Shown here one piece after another: positions 1-10,502 of a stretch of 64,000 nucleotides of DNA. Every line of letters begins with the position of its first letter. Within the stretch, counting starts at the first letter, position 1. Position numbers and translations under genes: made by a program. Below the pieces are notes generated by a model. That model saw only the letters and a list, made by a program, of their open reading frames with translations. It did not search any database and was not told the origin of the DNA. Source of the stretch: Scopulariopsis brevicaulis (lineage: Eukaryota > Ascomycota > Sordariomycetes > Microascales > Microascaceae); contig JAGFNX010000077.1 in assembly GCA_017657125.1 (NCBI GenBank), positions 1 through 64,000 of the forward strand, given 5' to 3'.

Positions 1-6
1 GGGTGG

Positions 7-37
<31 letters not shown>

Positions 38-466
38 TTTTTTTTTGGAAAACGCGCCTCTGCCCCGGAGTCACCCCGCCAAACCTATGCCACCGGAGCC
101 CCCGCTTGTCCCGAAGCGCGGTGGGCCCAGGTTCTCAAGGTGCCTGTTTCGAAGGTCATGACTCGCAGTCTTTCGTCAGAACGACATCCTGTGAGCTTCT
201 TAGCGGCAGTGGCCCGAATGGAATGCTGGGCCCCAGTTCCACTTCGTTGCATACTTGTACTTGCATACTACTGTGGGCTTAACGGGAGGTGTGATCATTG
301 TATGATTCGGTCCTGACACGCTAATTCTCAACCGAACTGTAACGCTCGCGCACAACCTTGTCCACCTCGGGTATCAACTCCAGCGCCGCCCGGAGGCACT
401 ATACTGCCAATGATGGTACAGCCAGCTGTGCCAAATCCCGACCGGAGCCAAACGCCCAGGCACAAC
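1..466. other. Intergenic edge with poly-T tract
   Basis: The first 46 bases are almost pure T (one C and a few G). This could be a simple repeat, the reversed tail of an old retroelement, or an assembly edge. The rest holds no credible gene. Bases 341-410 are a diverged copy of 451-520, which covers the end of the neighbouring regulator gene; this is listed separately. Confidence 0.6.
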
Positions 467-520
467 CTAATCCGCCCCGGGTATCAACGCCAGCGCCGCA
501 TCTAGGCACTGGTACTGCCC
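341..520. repeat. Diverged tandem duplication, period 110 bp
   Basis: Bases 341-410 align with 451-520 without gaps at an offset of exactly 110. Shared words include CACAACCT, GGGTATCAAC, CAGCGCCGC and GGCACT. By eye about 15 of 70 positions differ. The right copy contains the last codons and stop of the Zn2Cys6 gene (stop at 467-469), so the left copy is a duplicated gene end outside the reading frame. Confidence 0.75.
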
Positions 521-2388
521 GCGGTGACACAGCGACCTATGCTGGATCTCCGCCCAGGTCTCCCTGCACCCCCTCAGCATCTCCAGAATCGTCTGTCTCG
601 GCGGGATCTCGCAGTCCGCTTCAGCGGCGAATGACAGAGGCGCGTCATTCAGGAGGTGAACGCACGACGTCAGGGCTGCGGAGAAGAAGTCGATGTTGTA
701 AAGGCTCGATACTACCTCTGCCGCCCGCGGGTCCCCAAATTTTTCGTCGCGGAGCGTGCGGTGCTGGATAAGGAGCGCGAGGCTGCATTCTAGGGATGAC
801 CAGTAGGATACGGGAAAGAGGACGGGGGCCTCGGGGTGGTGGGCGAGTTGCCGGTGGAGGACGAGGAGGGTGCGCCGGAAGAAGGTCTCGGTTGAGATGG
901 CGTGGAGGCCGTGGGTAGAGGAGCGGGCTTGGGTCATTAGGTTGCGGACTTCGGTGTTGTAGTGGAGGACTTCTTCGTACGTGAGCGGTGAGATGCTCGA
1001 GTTGACGCGGGAGACGACTTCGAGGAGAGTAGGGAAGGAGTTGTAGAGCATGCGCTCGTGGGTTAAGGATGGTACGTCCTCGAAGAGGTACCAGTCATCC
1101 CCCATCAATATCTCGTCGGGCCGTATCATGGATGGCATCCCGGACGCAACCGACATCTCGATGGCAAGATAGATTATCGTCGTCCAGAGGCTGCGGCGGG
1201 TCCTCCAGCCGTCAAGCGTCCCAGACTCGTCGAGACGCGGAACCTGGTCCGAGTGCAAGCCCACCATGATGGCGAGCCGGACCACCATCCCCATCAAAGA
1301 CCATCCCGAGTCGACGGCCCAGCAGCTGGTATGGACGATTTGCTTCGCGAGGACCATGAGGCAGAGCGTCCTGAGCGTGGCGGGGCAAGGTTGGAACATG
1401 AAGGGCGTTTTCATGAGGCAGGCTTCAGCAGCGAACAAGAAAGGGGTTGCGCTGGCCTTCTTGTCGGTCGACACAGCGCACCCGAGGCCGACGGCCATTA
1501 GATAGTTGGCGAGCCACGGGGCGTCTATGGCCGTGGACGGCGACTCTTCGAACCACGATGCATCGTCCGGAAAGGAATCCGGTTTGAGGGGGTACAGGGG
1601 CTGCAGAACGCGCGTGTAGCTGTCGACGTACTTCTTGAGCTTTTCCCCTGAATCCCGGACTAAGGTGAGGACGGTTTGGAGCGAAGAGTACTTCCCCGCG
1701 TCGGGGCTTCCAAAGGGGAAGTTGTGGGGGAGATGCAGTCCAGTAAAGTGCTTGCAATTCGTTTTGCTGAGCTCTTCAAAAGTAGAGAAGGACGGAGGAG
1801 AATCCAACTCCGAGAGGGCCCAGATCTGCAGATGTTAGCTATAGGCTCGGGGAACGGGTAGTAGGGTTGGGCTGAAGGCCAGCCCACCTGTTTGAGGAGG
1901 GCTTTCCAGTGGCTGGAACCCCGATCTCTGGAATGCCACGCGTTATACACGTGGCCGGGATCGTATCTCAGGACGTCACTCCCCGGAGTGATACCTCCAT
2001 CCCGCGGGTACGCATACGTGCAACTGGCGGCATCCACCCCCGCGGCCCTGCAGCGGCCACACGGGACCATCCTGTCGCACTTAATCTTATGTCGGTGACA
2101 CCTCGCGCATGAGAGCCGCATGCGGTTTCGCCTGTGTATCACTCTACCGTCCCCGCCGTCGTTTGTGACCCCTGGGGACGGCGTGCTGGTTGCGTCCGTC
2201 CGGGGAGACTGCTCTTCACTCCTCGCGTGACTTTCCCCTATAGGGGTTTCTGTGTAGCTCGTAGCGTTTAACGGCGTGTAGAACGAGCAGATGGCACCGG
2301 TGTCTCGACACCTTGAGCAGCGCGGCTTTCGCCTGTCGCACCGGCGCTTCTGGAGGCGACAGCGCTCGCACGTGGTGACGTCTCTCAT
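467..2388 (-). CDS. Zn2Cys6 transcription factor with two zinc clusters
   Basis: Putative nuclear DNA-binding regulator of 619 residues. Two exons: 2388-1888 and 1825-467. The intron is phase 0 with GTGGGC donor and CAG acceptor. I chose the ATG at 2388, seven residues before the first cysteine, although the frame is open further upstream. The first cluster spans C7-C34 (C-x2-C-x6-C-x6-C-x2-C-x6-C) and the second C94-C123 (spacing 2,6,5,2,9). A Ser/Thr/Pro-rich linker separates them. The remainder is helical and resembles the fungal-specific transcription factor middle region. One cluster is the rule in this family, so the pair is unusual. Its target is unknown; no adjacent pathway gene is obvious. 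Confidence 0.85.
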
Positions 2389-3254
2389 GTTGGCGGCGCC
2401 GCCCAGATCGGTAGAAGCGCAGTATGATTCTGGCTGAGTGGTGTGTAAGTAGAAGAGGATTGGGTGTACTGGCGGTAACGGTGTGGGATGGAAAGATTTG
2501 AAGGTCGGCGTGGTAGGGGACTGACTGATTGATAAAAGTCGGCGATTAGATGCGGATCTGAAGAAGGCATCCCTTGTTCGGAAGTCTTGGCCGGCCCACC
2601 CACCTTCGCCCTTCCCTCGTTTGGATTGGTAAGGCGGTCGCCTTGACCCACTTTTGCGGCCGACGAGCACCGGTTAACGCCGGCGGTACTGTTCGTGGTC
2701 ATTGGTGGCAAGCAGGCTTCGACACACAGATAGTCATCGAAAAGGTCTGTAAACTCTTAACATATAGATACCTATAATCCATAAAAAAATAAAAATAAAA
2801 AAATCTAATAATACTACAACGGCCTAAACCTAAAGCAGCGTATCAGAAATGATGTTTAGATGTAATTATCAAGTAATATTACTATATCTGTAAATCATAT
2901 GGGGTCTAATATACTAGGATAAAATGGATTAAATATGGAGATACGTTATCCAAATAGAGATATCGGCGTATGTAAATAGGGTCTCTCCAAAAGAAACTAT
3001 AGGGAGATCGCCATTATAACGATCCAGGCCATCGCATACTGGAAGCCCAGCTCGTAATAGTTGCTAGGCAACGTAGGTGGCAGGGGTCTAGTTGGCTCTG
3101 GCATTCCTGCGCAGACCTACTAAGTACAAGTAGATATTTGCACCTTATAACTCCTCCCGCGGGTACTTCGCTTTACCTCCTAATCTAGGCGCACCCTACT
3201 TCCCCAAGCTAGAAGTTTCACCACCGTATCTTAATCCCCTATTACCTGCCCACC
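2389..3254. other. AT-rich, RIP-like intergenic tract
   Basis: From about 2750 to 3110 the base composition turns strongly AT-rich, with many TA dinucleotides, A-runs (2781-2807) and short TATA-like strings, unlike the GC-rich genes around it. No reading frame is credible here. The composition suggests repeat-induced point mutation of an old duplicated sequence. That is inference; a dinucleotide index was not computed. Confidence 0.5.
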
Positions 3255-4126
3255 ATGGCTGACCCTCACTTCGATGAGCTCTACTCTATCCTCGGCCGCC
3301 GTACTGTCGCCCAGTTCGCGCCTCTGTCACCTGCAACTCGCTAAGCGGTCTTCCGCCAGCACCTGGTGCAGGTAGAACCTATTATCGTCGACGAGCTATC
3401 CGACGATGATTCCACTGCCTCTGGTATCCTCTTGCGCCAAGAGTATTGTATGGGCTCTGACGATATTGGGAAGCAGCCCATCTTCGACGCTCGTTGTATT
3501 AACTACTCCCAGAACTGCTTCAAAGTTCCTCTACATTGGCTTGGCGAATTCATGTCTGATAGTCTCGCGGTCAATGCCACGGCCGTCTCTGTTCCATCCC
3601 TGGTCGCGACCGAGATCAGAGTCATAGTCGATCTCCATAGCCCGTCCAATTCCCTCGCAGAGGATGAGAATTCGAAGAGGACTACCGAGATGGCGGCATC
3701 TACGACCTAGACAGCCCCCACTACCACCACGGCCAGGGGCCACTCGTCAGATGGACTCAGAAGCGCCTACATGACCTCTTCTGGTTCGTCAACGCCCAGC
3801 GCGTAACCCTTGTGCTGCACGGCGGCGGTCTGCTCGATGATAGCGATCTCGTCACCCACCAGACCATAATTGACATCTCCTATGCTGACAGGCGCCTCAT
3901 ACACCGCTTCGGCAGTCGCTTCGCTATCTTGAAGTCCCTAAATAGAGAATTCTGCCCGCTTGGTAACCTGCGGAGCTGCTGGAACCCCCCGACCTATGCT
4001 ACGAAGGAGGAGGTGAGGCAGGGGACAGCCACGTTCGAGCAGCTGATGCAGATCTAGATCGAGGAGTGGACGCGCGTACTATTGCGTACGGCAGAGCCAT
4101 GGATGTCCCGGGAAGTTCTAATATGA
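3255..4126 (+). pseudogene. Decayed gene of unknown function
   Basis: A coherent protein begins at the ATG at 3255 in good start context (CACCATGG). It is interrupted by TAA at 3342-3344, then stays open in the same frame to 3710. From about 3668 the coherent reading moves to another frame, which contains a TGA at 3665, a TAG at 4055-4057, and ends at 4124-4126. The TAA and TAG are each one C-to-T change away from a glutamine codon. The fragment between 3800 and 4050 reads as an ordinary globular protein. I recognise no family. An unspliced intron could explain the frame change but not the first stop. Confidence 0.55.
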
Positions 4127-4748
4127 ACGCCACAGAATAGAGTCTACACAATAATTCTAGTTTTATAATAGCCTGAAATCCCTCAGCGCCTCTGACGCCG
4201 CACGAACCCCTTGGATCGCGTTCCCACCCCCGAATCTTCTCAATCCATGAGGCTGTAATCCAGTGTGTCAAGAGTGGAGACATCCCCCCCACGGAAAACC
4301 GGGATTCATCTGAATTTCCATGCATGTCGAGGCTATTTGAGCTATTTCCCATTGGCCACACTATGCGCTTGACACATAGCCATCCTAACCGTGTAACACG
4401 GAACCCTTAATCATTCTCGGCAACCGGTGTACGGTTGTGTCGTCTCACGTCAGGGCACTGAAGTCGGGATTTGCCAAGGAGCCACACGGCCCAGGCTTAT
4501 TGGGTCAATGCGAGTCGCTATCGTTACCGTTCAGTGAAGGATTCACCGCCGGGCAGGGGACTCGGAAATTGCGAGGCAATTGGCGCGGAATGGCCGGGAA
4601 AAGGATCGCAATCGCCAGATATGCACGTGTGGTATCCAGTGCCACGATTGTATAAATTGGGACCCTGGACCTTGTTTTTCCTATTTGGCACCGCAAAATC
4701 TGTCCCTACAGCCGTCTGACCTTTGCTGACGACTCCTGGTCATTTCTC
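4127..4748. other. Promoter region of the tannase-family gene
   Basis: No gene is seen. The stretch holds a CACGTG box at 4624-4629 and a TATA-like element at 4651-4657. The first half continues the low-complexity tail of the decayed gene. Confidence 0.5.
4651..4657 (+). promoter_or_regulatory. TATA box of the tannase-family gene
   Basis: TATAAAT lies about 97 bases before the ATG at 4749, a normal distance for a fungal core promoter. An E-box-like CACGTG sits 22 bases further upstream. Confidence 0.5.
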
Positions 4749-6293
4749 ATGGCTCCCAGACTCTTGACACTCCTCCCTCTTCTGGGGCTCAGCCACGCCT
4801 CCGTTCTCCAGCGCGGTGTTCGATCTTGCGCCGACCTCCCGAAGCCCGATGTTGAAGGAGCAGGGGTCACATCCATCACCAGCGGGGAAACACAATCCAC
4901 GCTGTTGGACCAGAACGTCTGCGAGATCAACGTCACACTCACTCACGCCGGCGCATCCGACACCGTCCTCGTGCAGACATGGCTACCCCTCGATGATTGG
5001 AACGGTCGATTCGTCGCGCTTGGAGGCGGCGGCTGGGTTGCCGGTGTAGGTGCCGAAGGCCTGGCCGTCCCCGTTTCACAGGGTTACGTTGCCGCCTCTA
5101 CAGACGCGGGCCTCCCCGGGGGCGACGCCGCGAGTCCGGCTCTTTGGGCTCTGGGCCCCGATGGAAAGATCAACTATGACCTCCTGGAGAACTTCGCCTC
5201 GAGGTCGGTGCACGACCTGGCCGTCGTGGGAAAGGCGTTGACCGAGTCCTTCTACGGGCGTCCCGCCGACCATGCATTCTGGAACGGGTGCTCGACAGGC
5301 GGCAGGCAGGGGTTGGCCGCCGCACAGAAATATCCCGAGGACTTTGACGGTATCCTCGCTGGTGCACCGGCGCACTACTGGACCGAGTTCGTTATTGCAA
5401 CGCTCTGGCCCCAGGTCGCAATGCGCGAAGTGGGCTACTACCCTCCCACCTGCGTCCTCGACGCAATCGATAATGCTGCTATTGAAGCTTGCGATACAAA
5501 TGACGGCGTCGAAGATGGGATCATAACCGAGCCGTCTGTGTGCGAGTTCGACCCCTCCCAAATAGTCGGAACGAAAGTCACCTGCGAGGATGGAGATGTT
5601 GAGATTACAAAGGAAGCTGCGTCCGTTGTACGCAAAATCTGGGACGGCCCCACCACGGGTGGGAAGAAGCTTTGGCACGGAATGACCATCGGGGCCGGCC
5701 TCAACATTCTAGCCGCTTCGCAAGACGTCAACGGAACTACAGTCGGTGTTCCCTTCTTTGTCGCCGACGCTTGGATCCGGTACTATGTCACTGAGGACCC
5801 CGAATTCGACACTGGGAACATTGACGCGGAGGGACTTGCTTCGCTATTCCAGGAGTCCAAGGCGCAGTTCGACTCCATCATCGGCGCCTCTGACCCCGAC
5901 CTGTCTAGGTTCACCGAGTCCGGCGGAAAGCTGCTTCTGTGGCACGGCCTCGCGGACCAGACCGTCTTTCCCCAGAGCAGCATCCAGTACTTTGAGGAGG
6001 TCCAGCGCGCTATCGGCGCTACGGACGACACCTTCCGGCTGTTCCTCGCCCCGGGAGCTGACCACTGCGGCGAGGGGATATCCACGATCGCCCCCGGCGC
6101 CGTACCCAAGGACCCCTTCAGTGACCTAGTCGTGTGGGTTGAAAGTGGGGAGGCACCTGAGGCGCTGGAGGCCGAGACACTACCCATCTCTGAGAGGCAG
6201 TTCACTCGGAAGATTTGCTCCTTCCCTCAGGTGGCGAGGCTCCGTGAGGGAGAGGATGCTGATGATGGTGAGAGTTATGAGTGTACCTTGTAA
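4749..6293 (+). CDS. Secreted tannase/feruloyl esterase family protein
   Basis: Single-exon gene for 514 residues, the usual length of the fungal tannase/feruloyl esterase family (Pfam Tannase). A hydrophobic signal peptide covers about residues 1-18, so the enzyme should be secreted. The CS-D-HC catalytic arrangement is visible: C181-S182 in GCSTGGRQG, D403 in GLADQTVFP, and H439-C440 in GADHCGEG. An acidic segment rich in Asp and Asn around residues 240-255 matches the calcium-binding lid. The family hydrolyses ester bonds of gallate, ferulate or similar phenolic esters; the exact substrate cannot be read from the sequence. It lies next to a DapA-family aldolase, a permease and a regulator, which suggests a role in using plant phenolic or sugar-acid esters. 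Confidence 0.93.
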   Translation: MAPRLLTLLPLLGLSHASVLQRGVRSCADLPKPDVEGAGVTSITSGETQSTLLDQNVCEINVTLTHAGASDTVLVQTWLPLDDWNGRFVALGGGGWVAGVGAEGLAVPVSQGYVAASTDAGLPGGDAASPALWALGPDGKINYDLLENFASRSVHDLAVVGKALTESFYGRPADHAFWNGCSTGGRQGLAAAQKYPEDFDGILAGAPAHYWTEFVIATLWPQVAMREVGYYPPTCVLDAIDNAAIEACDTNDGVEDGIITEPSVCEFDPSQIVGTKVTCEDGDVEITKEAASVVRKIWDGPTTGGKKLWHGMTIGAGLNILAASQDVNGTTVGVPFFVADAWIRYYVTEDPEFDTGNIDAEGLASLFQESKAQFDSIIGASDPDLSRFTESGGKLLLWHGLADQTVFPQSSIQYFEEVQRAIGATDDTFRLFLAPGADHCGEGISTIAPGAVPKDPFSDLVVWVESGEAPEALEAETLPISERQFTRKICSFPQVARLREGEDADDGESYECTL

Positions 6294-6834
6294 GGGGCTT
6301 GGATTTAAATGGAGTTGCTTGATAAAGACTAGAGCATACCTGGCCGCCTGCCAGGTTGCAATTTTGATCATCATGAACATCCTATAGTTTTACAATAGCA
6401 GAGCGTGCTCTTAACAAGTTGAACACACTAGACTCTCCCGGCGGGACTTCCGCTGGCACGTTCATGTTCCGTTACAACATATCAGTTTTGGAACGCGGAA
6501 GTTAGCCTCTCAATTATATTTCAAAGCGCGCTGCCAAACTAAATTCATTGAAGAAAGACCTATGATTCCGAACAGTCGCCTTCCACCACGAAGTTCCTGG
6601 CTACAGATGTCGTGTAAGCCTACACTCGCCGATAACCTTATCATAGCCACGTCAAGGTTAACGAGTTGATGGTTTCCGCTAACTCCGGCTTCAGTTGCTA
6701 AAAGGTCGTGAACTACACGGCACTGTCACATCATACCGCCGTCGTCACTCCCGGCCTAGAGCGCTTATCAAGAAAACAATATCGTCATTCTATACGATCT
6801 ACCTCTAGAATAACACAAGTTCGGACATGTCCCT
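6294..6834. other. Convergent intergenic region
   Basis: This holds the 3' flanks of the tannase-family gene and the aldolase gene. No coding frame, repeat or RNA gene was seen. Confidence 0.6.
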
Positions 6835-7797
6835 TTACATCACACGGCTCAGACTTGCGGACTTTATGGCCGCATGAATTTCCACCTCAGCGCCATCCTC
6901 GAGCGGCAGCAACGGTGACCGCACAGTCGCGTGCGAGAGAACACCTCTCGCAATTAACGCATGCTTCAACGCCACCGTCCCCTCCATATGTGACCCGCGG
7001 TGGTACACGCTCTTCGTTACCGGCAACAACCTATCATGAACCGCCCGTGCGGCCTTGTAGTCCCTGTCCTTGCCAGCCTTGATCATCTCAAGCAGGGGCT
7101 CGGGAGCAATGTTCCCGTAGCCCACCAGCATCCCGTCGACGTCGAAGACCGTGTGGAGGAGGTACTCGTCGTGGCACGTCAGGATCTGGAGTTCCGGCCT
7201 CTCCCGGCGGATTACTGGGATCTCGGTGTCCCACCGCCTCATGTTCCGGACGCCGTTCTTCATGGCGAAGACTCCGGGCTGCGCCGAGATGTCCAACATG
7301 GTCTGCAGACTATAGGTGGCTTTGGTGACGTCCGGATACTGGAACAGGATGAGGGGGAGGCCGCTACGCTCGTAGACGACCTTGTACCGGTCTTGTGGCG
7401 CTCCGGGCTGATATCCGAAGCGTAGCCAGCCGTGAGAGGGGTACAGCAGGCCAGCCTTGGCGCCGGCGGCTCTCGCGCGCTGAGCCTCCAGTGCGGCGAC
7501 CTCGGTGCCCTCGCCAGTAATACCCGCAATAATGGGAATCTTGTCGTCGACGGACTTGACAAAGGCCTTGATGACGGAGGCCTGCTCCTCTTGCGTGAGG
7601 AAGGTGCCTTCGCCCGCGTGGCCGAGGACCACGAGGCCCTTCACGCCCGGGATGCTGCCGAGCCAGGATCCGAGACGGTGTATGGCGTCGTAGTCAATGC
7701 TTCCATCTTTGTTGAAGGGCGTTACAGGCGCGGGGGTCAGGCCGCGGACGTCAAAGCCAGGGAGGGGGCTGGCGGAAGTACCGTTGGTGGCGCTCAT
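6835..7797 (-). CDS. DapA-family aldolase/synthase
   Basis: Intronless gene for 320 residues of the dihydrodipicolinate synthase/N-acetylneuraminate lyase superfamily, a TIM barrel that forms a Schiff base with 2-oxo acids. The motif GLTPAPVTPF near residue 20 opens the barrel. The Schiff-base lysine is K180 in FAMKNG. At the usual YNxP tyrosine position the protein has LFQYP, so the aligned residue is F152, with Y154 two residues on. Fungi make lysine by the alpha-aminoadipate route, so true DapA activity is unlikely. Catabolic aldolases such as 2-keto-3-deoxy-sugar-acid aldolase or 4-hydroxy-2-oxoglutarate aldolase are better guesses. An array of ATCCG boxes lies 160-270 bases upstream of its start. 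Confidence 0.88.
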   Translation of the reverse strand: MSATNGTSASPLPGFDVRGLTPAPVTPFNKDGSIDYDAIHRLGSWLGSIPGVKGLVVLGHAGEGTFLTQEEQASVIKAFVKSVDDKIPIIAGITGEGTEVAALEAQRARAAGAKAGLLYPSHGWLRFGYQPGAPQDRYKVVYERSGLPLILFQYPDVTKATYSLQTMLDISAQPGVFAMKNGVRNMRRWDTEIPVIRRERPELQILTCHDEYLLHTVFDVDGMLVGYGNIAPEPLLEMIKAGKDRDYKAARAVHDRLLPVTKSVYHRGSHMEGTVALKHALIARGVLSHATVRSPLLPLEDGAEVEIHAAIKSASLSRVM

Positions 7798-8605
7798 GGT
7801 TGTGGTAGCGTGGCGGTGTTGCGGTGGTATTCGGAGATCAAAGACAAGGGACTTGGTGTGAGTGCGGTGGCTGGCTCTGGAATGGTTATGTCCTTGACCG
7901 CAGGGGTACCGTCTTATACCCAGCCATTCAGCGGTTGCGAGCGTGAGTCCCGAGTATCCGGACTAGACCCACAGTCGAATCCGGGCTCGGCATGCGGGGG
8001 TAATCCGAGACCCACACGGTGGAGTAATCCGAGGCCCTCCGGGTGGGTATCCGAGAATAATTTCGGATTTCTACACTCCTTCGGAGCGGCAACTGAGTAC
8101 CCATGGTGCTAGAGAATAGCGTTCCATCCTCGGTTAGCGTAATTTACTTTGTATTATACCGGCACCATGTCTTTCCCTCTTGGTGTTCGAACGTCACGCT
8201 ACAGCCCGCAAGTCTACGTTCGGAACATCAGGCTCTCAGAAAACCATATGTTGTAAGGCATGTTTACCAAACAGTATTACTAAGGGGGGAACTGAGGCAG
8301 CTCAAGGAGGAAGATTTGTGGTTTAGAATTCGAGTGGATATGTTCCTCGAACATTTGCAGTGAGTTCACATTGTAGAACCTCACGTACGATAACATTGCC
8401 ACAAGTCTCTGTGATCACTGCAAGGGGCAAGACAGCATCACCGAACAACATAAAGAAGCTGTATCTAGTTAACCTTCCTATACGTCACTTAATATCCGCT
8501 TCTCAGAACTATTTAGGGCAAGACAGCGCACAGCATCGTGAGTGTGATAAATTCAAACACTACATTCTGTGAAGCTATATCCAAATCTCTGCAGATAGAA
8601 TCCGT
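7798..8605. other. Intergenic region with promoter array
   Basis: No gene is seen. Bases 7955-8069 hold the spaced ATCCG boxes listed separately. The part from 8100 to 8605 is the 3' flank of the permease gene and shows nothing. Confidence 0.6.
7955..8069. promoter_or_regulatory. Array of WATCCG boxes with 22-24 bp spacing
   Basis: WATCCG occurs at 7955, 7978, 8002, 8026 and 8048 in the same direction (steps 23, 24, 24 and 22), and its reverse complement CGGATT at 8064. The units at 8001-8024 and 8025-8047 are near-copies of each other. CGG-type half sites are the classic target of Zn2Cys6 regulators, so this is a likely operator cluster for the aldolase gene starting at 7797. Confidence 0.6.
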
Positions 8606-10502
8606 TTACAGAGAGTACTTGAATAGGGGGCTCTTATCCCCCATCTTGTCCAGCTCTTCATCTGAGTACTTCGCCCTAACTGCCTCCTCCGTCATCTCCG
8701 CATCCCTCAGGTTAATCTTCCACAGGGCAAATTCCAAGCATAGTGCTGCCAGCATCCCCGCCGACGCGAATGCCAGCGAGTTTCCAAAGCCCGTGGGGTA
8801 CTTTGGCGCCTCATCCTCGATGTATATGTAGCTGCCTATTAGGCCGCCGATATTTCCCGCGCAGACGAGGTATCCTATGCTGATGGCTCGCTTCACCGCC
8901 GGCGCAGTGTTGACTATGTTCCAGGCATTGACACCGGGGAAGATTGGATACATGCTGAGAGGAGTGTTAGCAGGGTTGAAGCTGAAAAGGAACCGGATGT
9001 GGTGCTCTTACCCTGCACACGCGAGGCAGACTCCAAAGTAACAAACCGCAATATTGTTGTCTATATCCGCCGACTTGGCGAACAGTATTCCAAATGCAGT
9101 AATGACGCACATCTGCGGGACCACGATAAACGGCATGCGCCAAGCTGAGCGGTCCGCGAGTAAAGACGTGATATAGGCTGCAATAGCACCGCAAAAATAC
9201 GGCGGGATGGTAAGGAGCTGCGCATTCGCCGACGTGTACCCCATACTCTTCACGATACTCGGCATCGTGAACTTCATGGCGTAGTTGGGCACGGCGTTGG
9301 ACCAGTTCGCGAGGATGAGGAGGTACATCTTCCAGTCCAGCACCACAGAGAGCAGACGCTTCCAGTCGAAGCGCTTAGCGTCATGCTCTTGCGGCTCGTA
9401 GGCTTGTCTCGCAAGCTGGCGGAGCTCGAGGTAGCGGATCTCCTCGGGGGTAAGCCAGGCGGACGCTAGGGCTGACGAGTCTGCCAGGACGAGGAAGCAG
9501 AGTATTCCCATGACAACGGTCATGAGGCCCTCGATGATAAATATCTACAAGGACTATGTGAGATTGCTGGTCACAACTGCATGAATGCGTCAGAGCTTAC
9601 CCATCTCCAGCCTTCGTATCCTCCGATGCCATCCAACTTCGCAATGCCGTACGCTAGAAGGCCAGAAAACGCACCACCAGTAGCAGCCGAGGTGTACAGG
9701 AGGGCGATGCGGGTTTGCGTCTCGTTCGGTAGATACCATTTAGAGATGAGAAGAATCGCGCCCGGGAAGAATCCCGCCCTGGAAACTGGAGTTAGCTCCA
9801 AAGGTTCCTCGGTAACTAACTGAGGATGGGGCGCGAGCGTACTCTGCCAGGCCTAGAAAGAACCGGACGGCGACCAGCCCGGAGAAGTTTTGCACGGTTC
9901 CAGTGCACGTCATCACGATCCCCCATGCAATCACAAGCATTCCCAAGTAGTACGAGGGCCTCTTGAACTTGTTGAGCAGCATGTTGCTCGGAACCTCTGG
10001 ATAGGGATCAGCTTTGTTGCGAGCAATAGCGGCAGAGGGGCGTTGCTAACCGGCTAATACGTAGGGAACGAAGAAGATGGACAGAGCGACGTTGTATTGA
10101 TCCCCGTCCATATTCAGGTCGTCGGTCAATCCTTCGATCTTGGCATTTCCTACTTGTGATCAGCAAATCCCGTCGGCATGAGACAGTTCGCAGTCAGGGA
10201 CGCACCGATGTTCGTCTTGTCGAGATAGGCCACGAGATAGAGAAATAGAAGCATGGGGACAACTCTAAGCTGTATGGGAGTTAACGGTACAAGAACTAGA
10301 TGAAAGAGATCTGGGGTGGTCATACATCAATCTTGCGGATAACCTTTTTCCTCTGGTCCTCGGTGAAGTCCCGCAGGAACCTCGCATCCTCGGCGTTCAA
10401 AACACTGTTGTATTCGGTGTGTTCCGCTCCCGCCTCCATCTTCTCGACCGAGCTGGTCGTACCCAGCCCATCACTCCGTGGAGTTTCCGTCGTCATCTTC
10501 AA
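8606..10502 (-). CDS. MFS permease, anion:cation symporter (Dal5/TNA1-like) type
   Basis: Seven exons: 10502-10326, 10269-10206, 10149-10051, 9996-9843, 9778-9601, 9544-9012 and 8954-8606. All introns are GT-AG and the phases agree, giving 517 residues. A second ATG two codons in is equally possible. The cytosolic N terminus is followed by about 12 membrane helices. Helix 1 is followed by LVAYLDKTNIG, and helix 4 leads into GLAEAGFFPGA, both typical of the anion:cation symporter branch that takes up allantoate, nicotinate, tartrate, phthalate and other carboxylates. The central loop is short and charged. It likely sits in the plasma membrane and imports an organic acid. It is transcribed divergently from the Zn2Cys6 gene at 10991. 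Confidence 0.9.

Noticed and set aside
1..46. Poly-T as the tail of a retroelement
   Set aside because: No target-site duplication or element body next to it; a simple repeat or sequence edge is as likely.
6791..6797. TCGTATA/TATACGA word near the aldolase 3' end, and another at 57643 in the isomerase gene
   Set aside because: Not in promoters of lipid-related genes; treated as background occurrences of the 7-base word.
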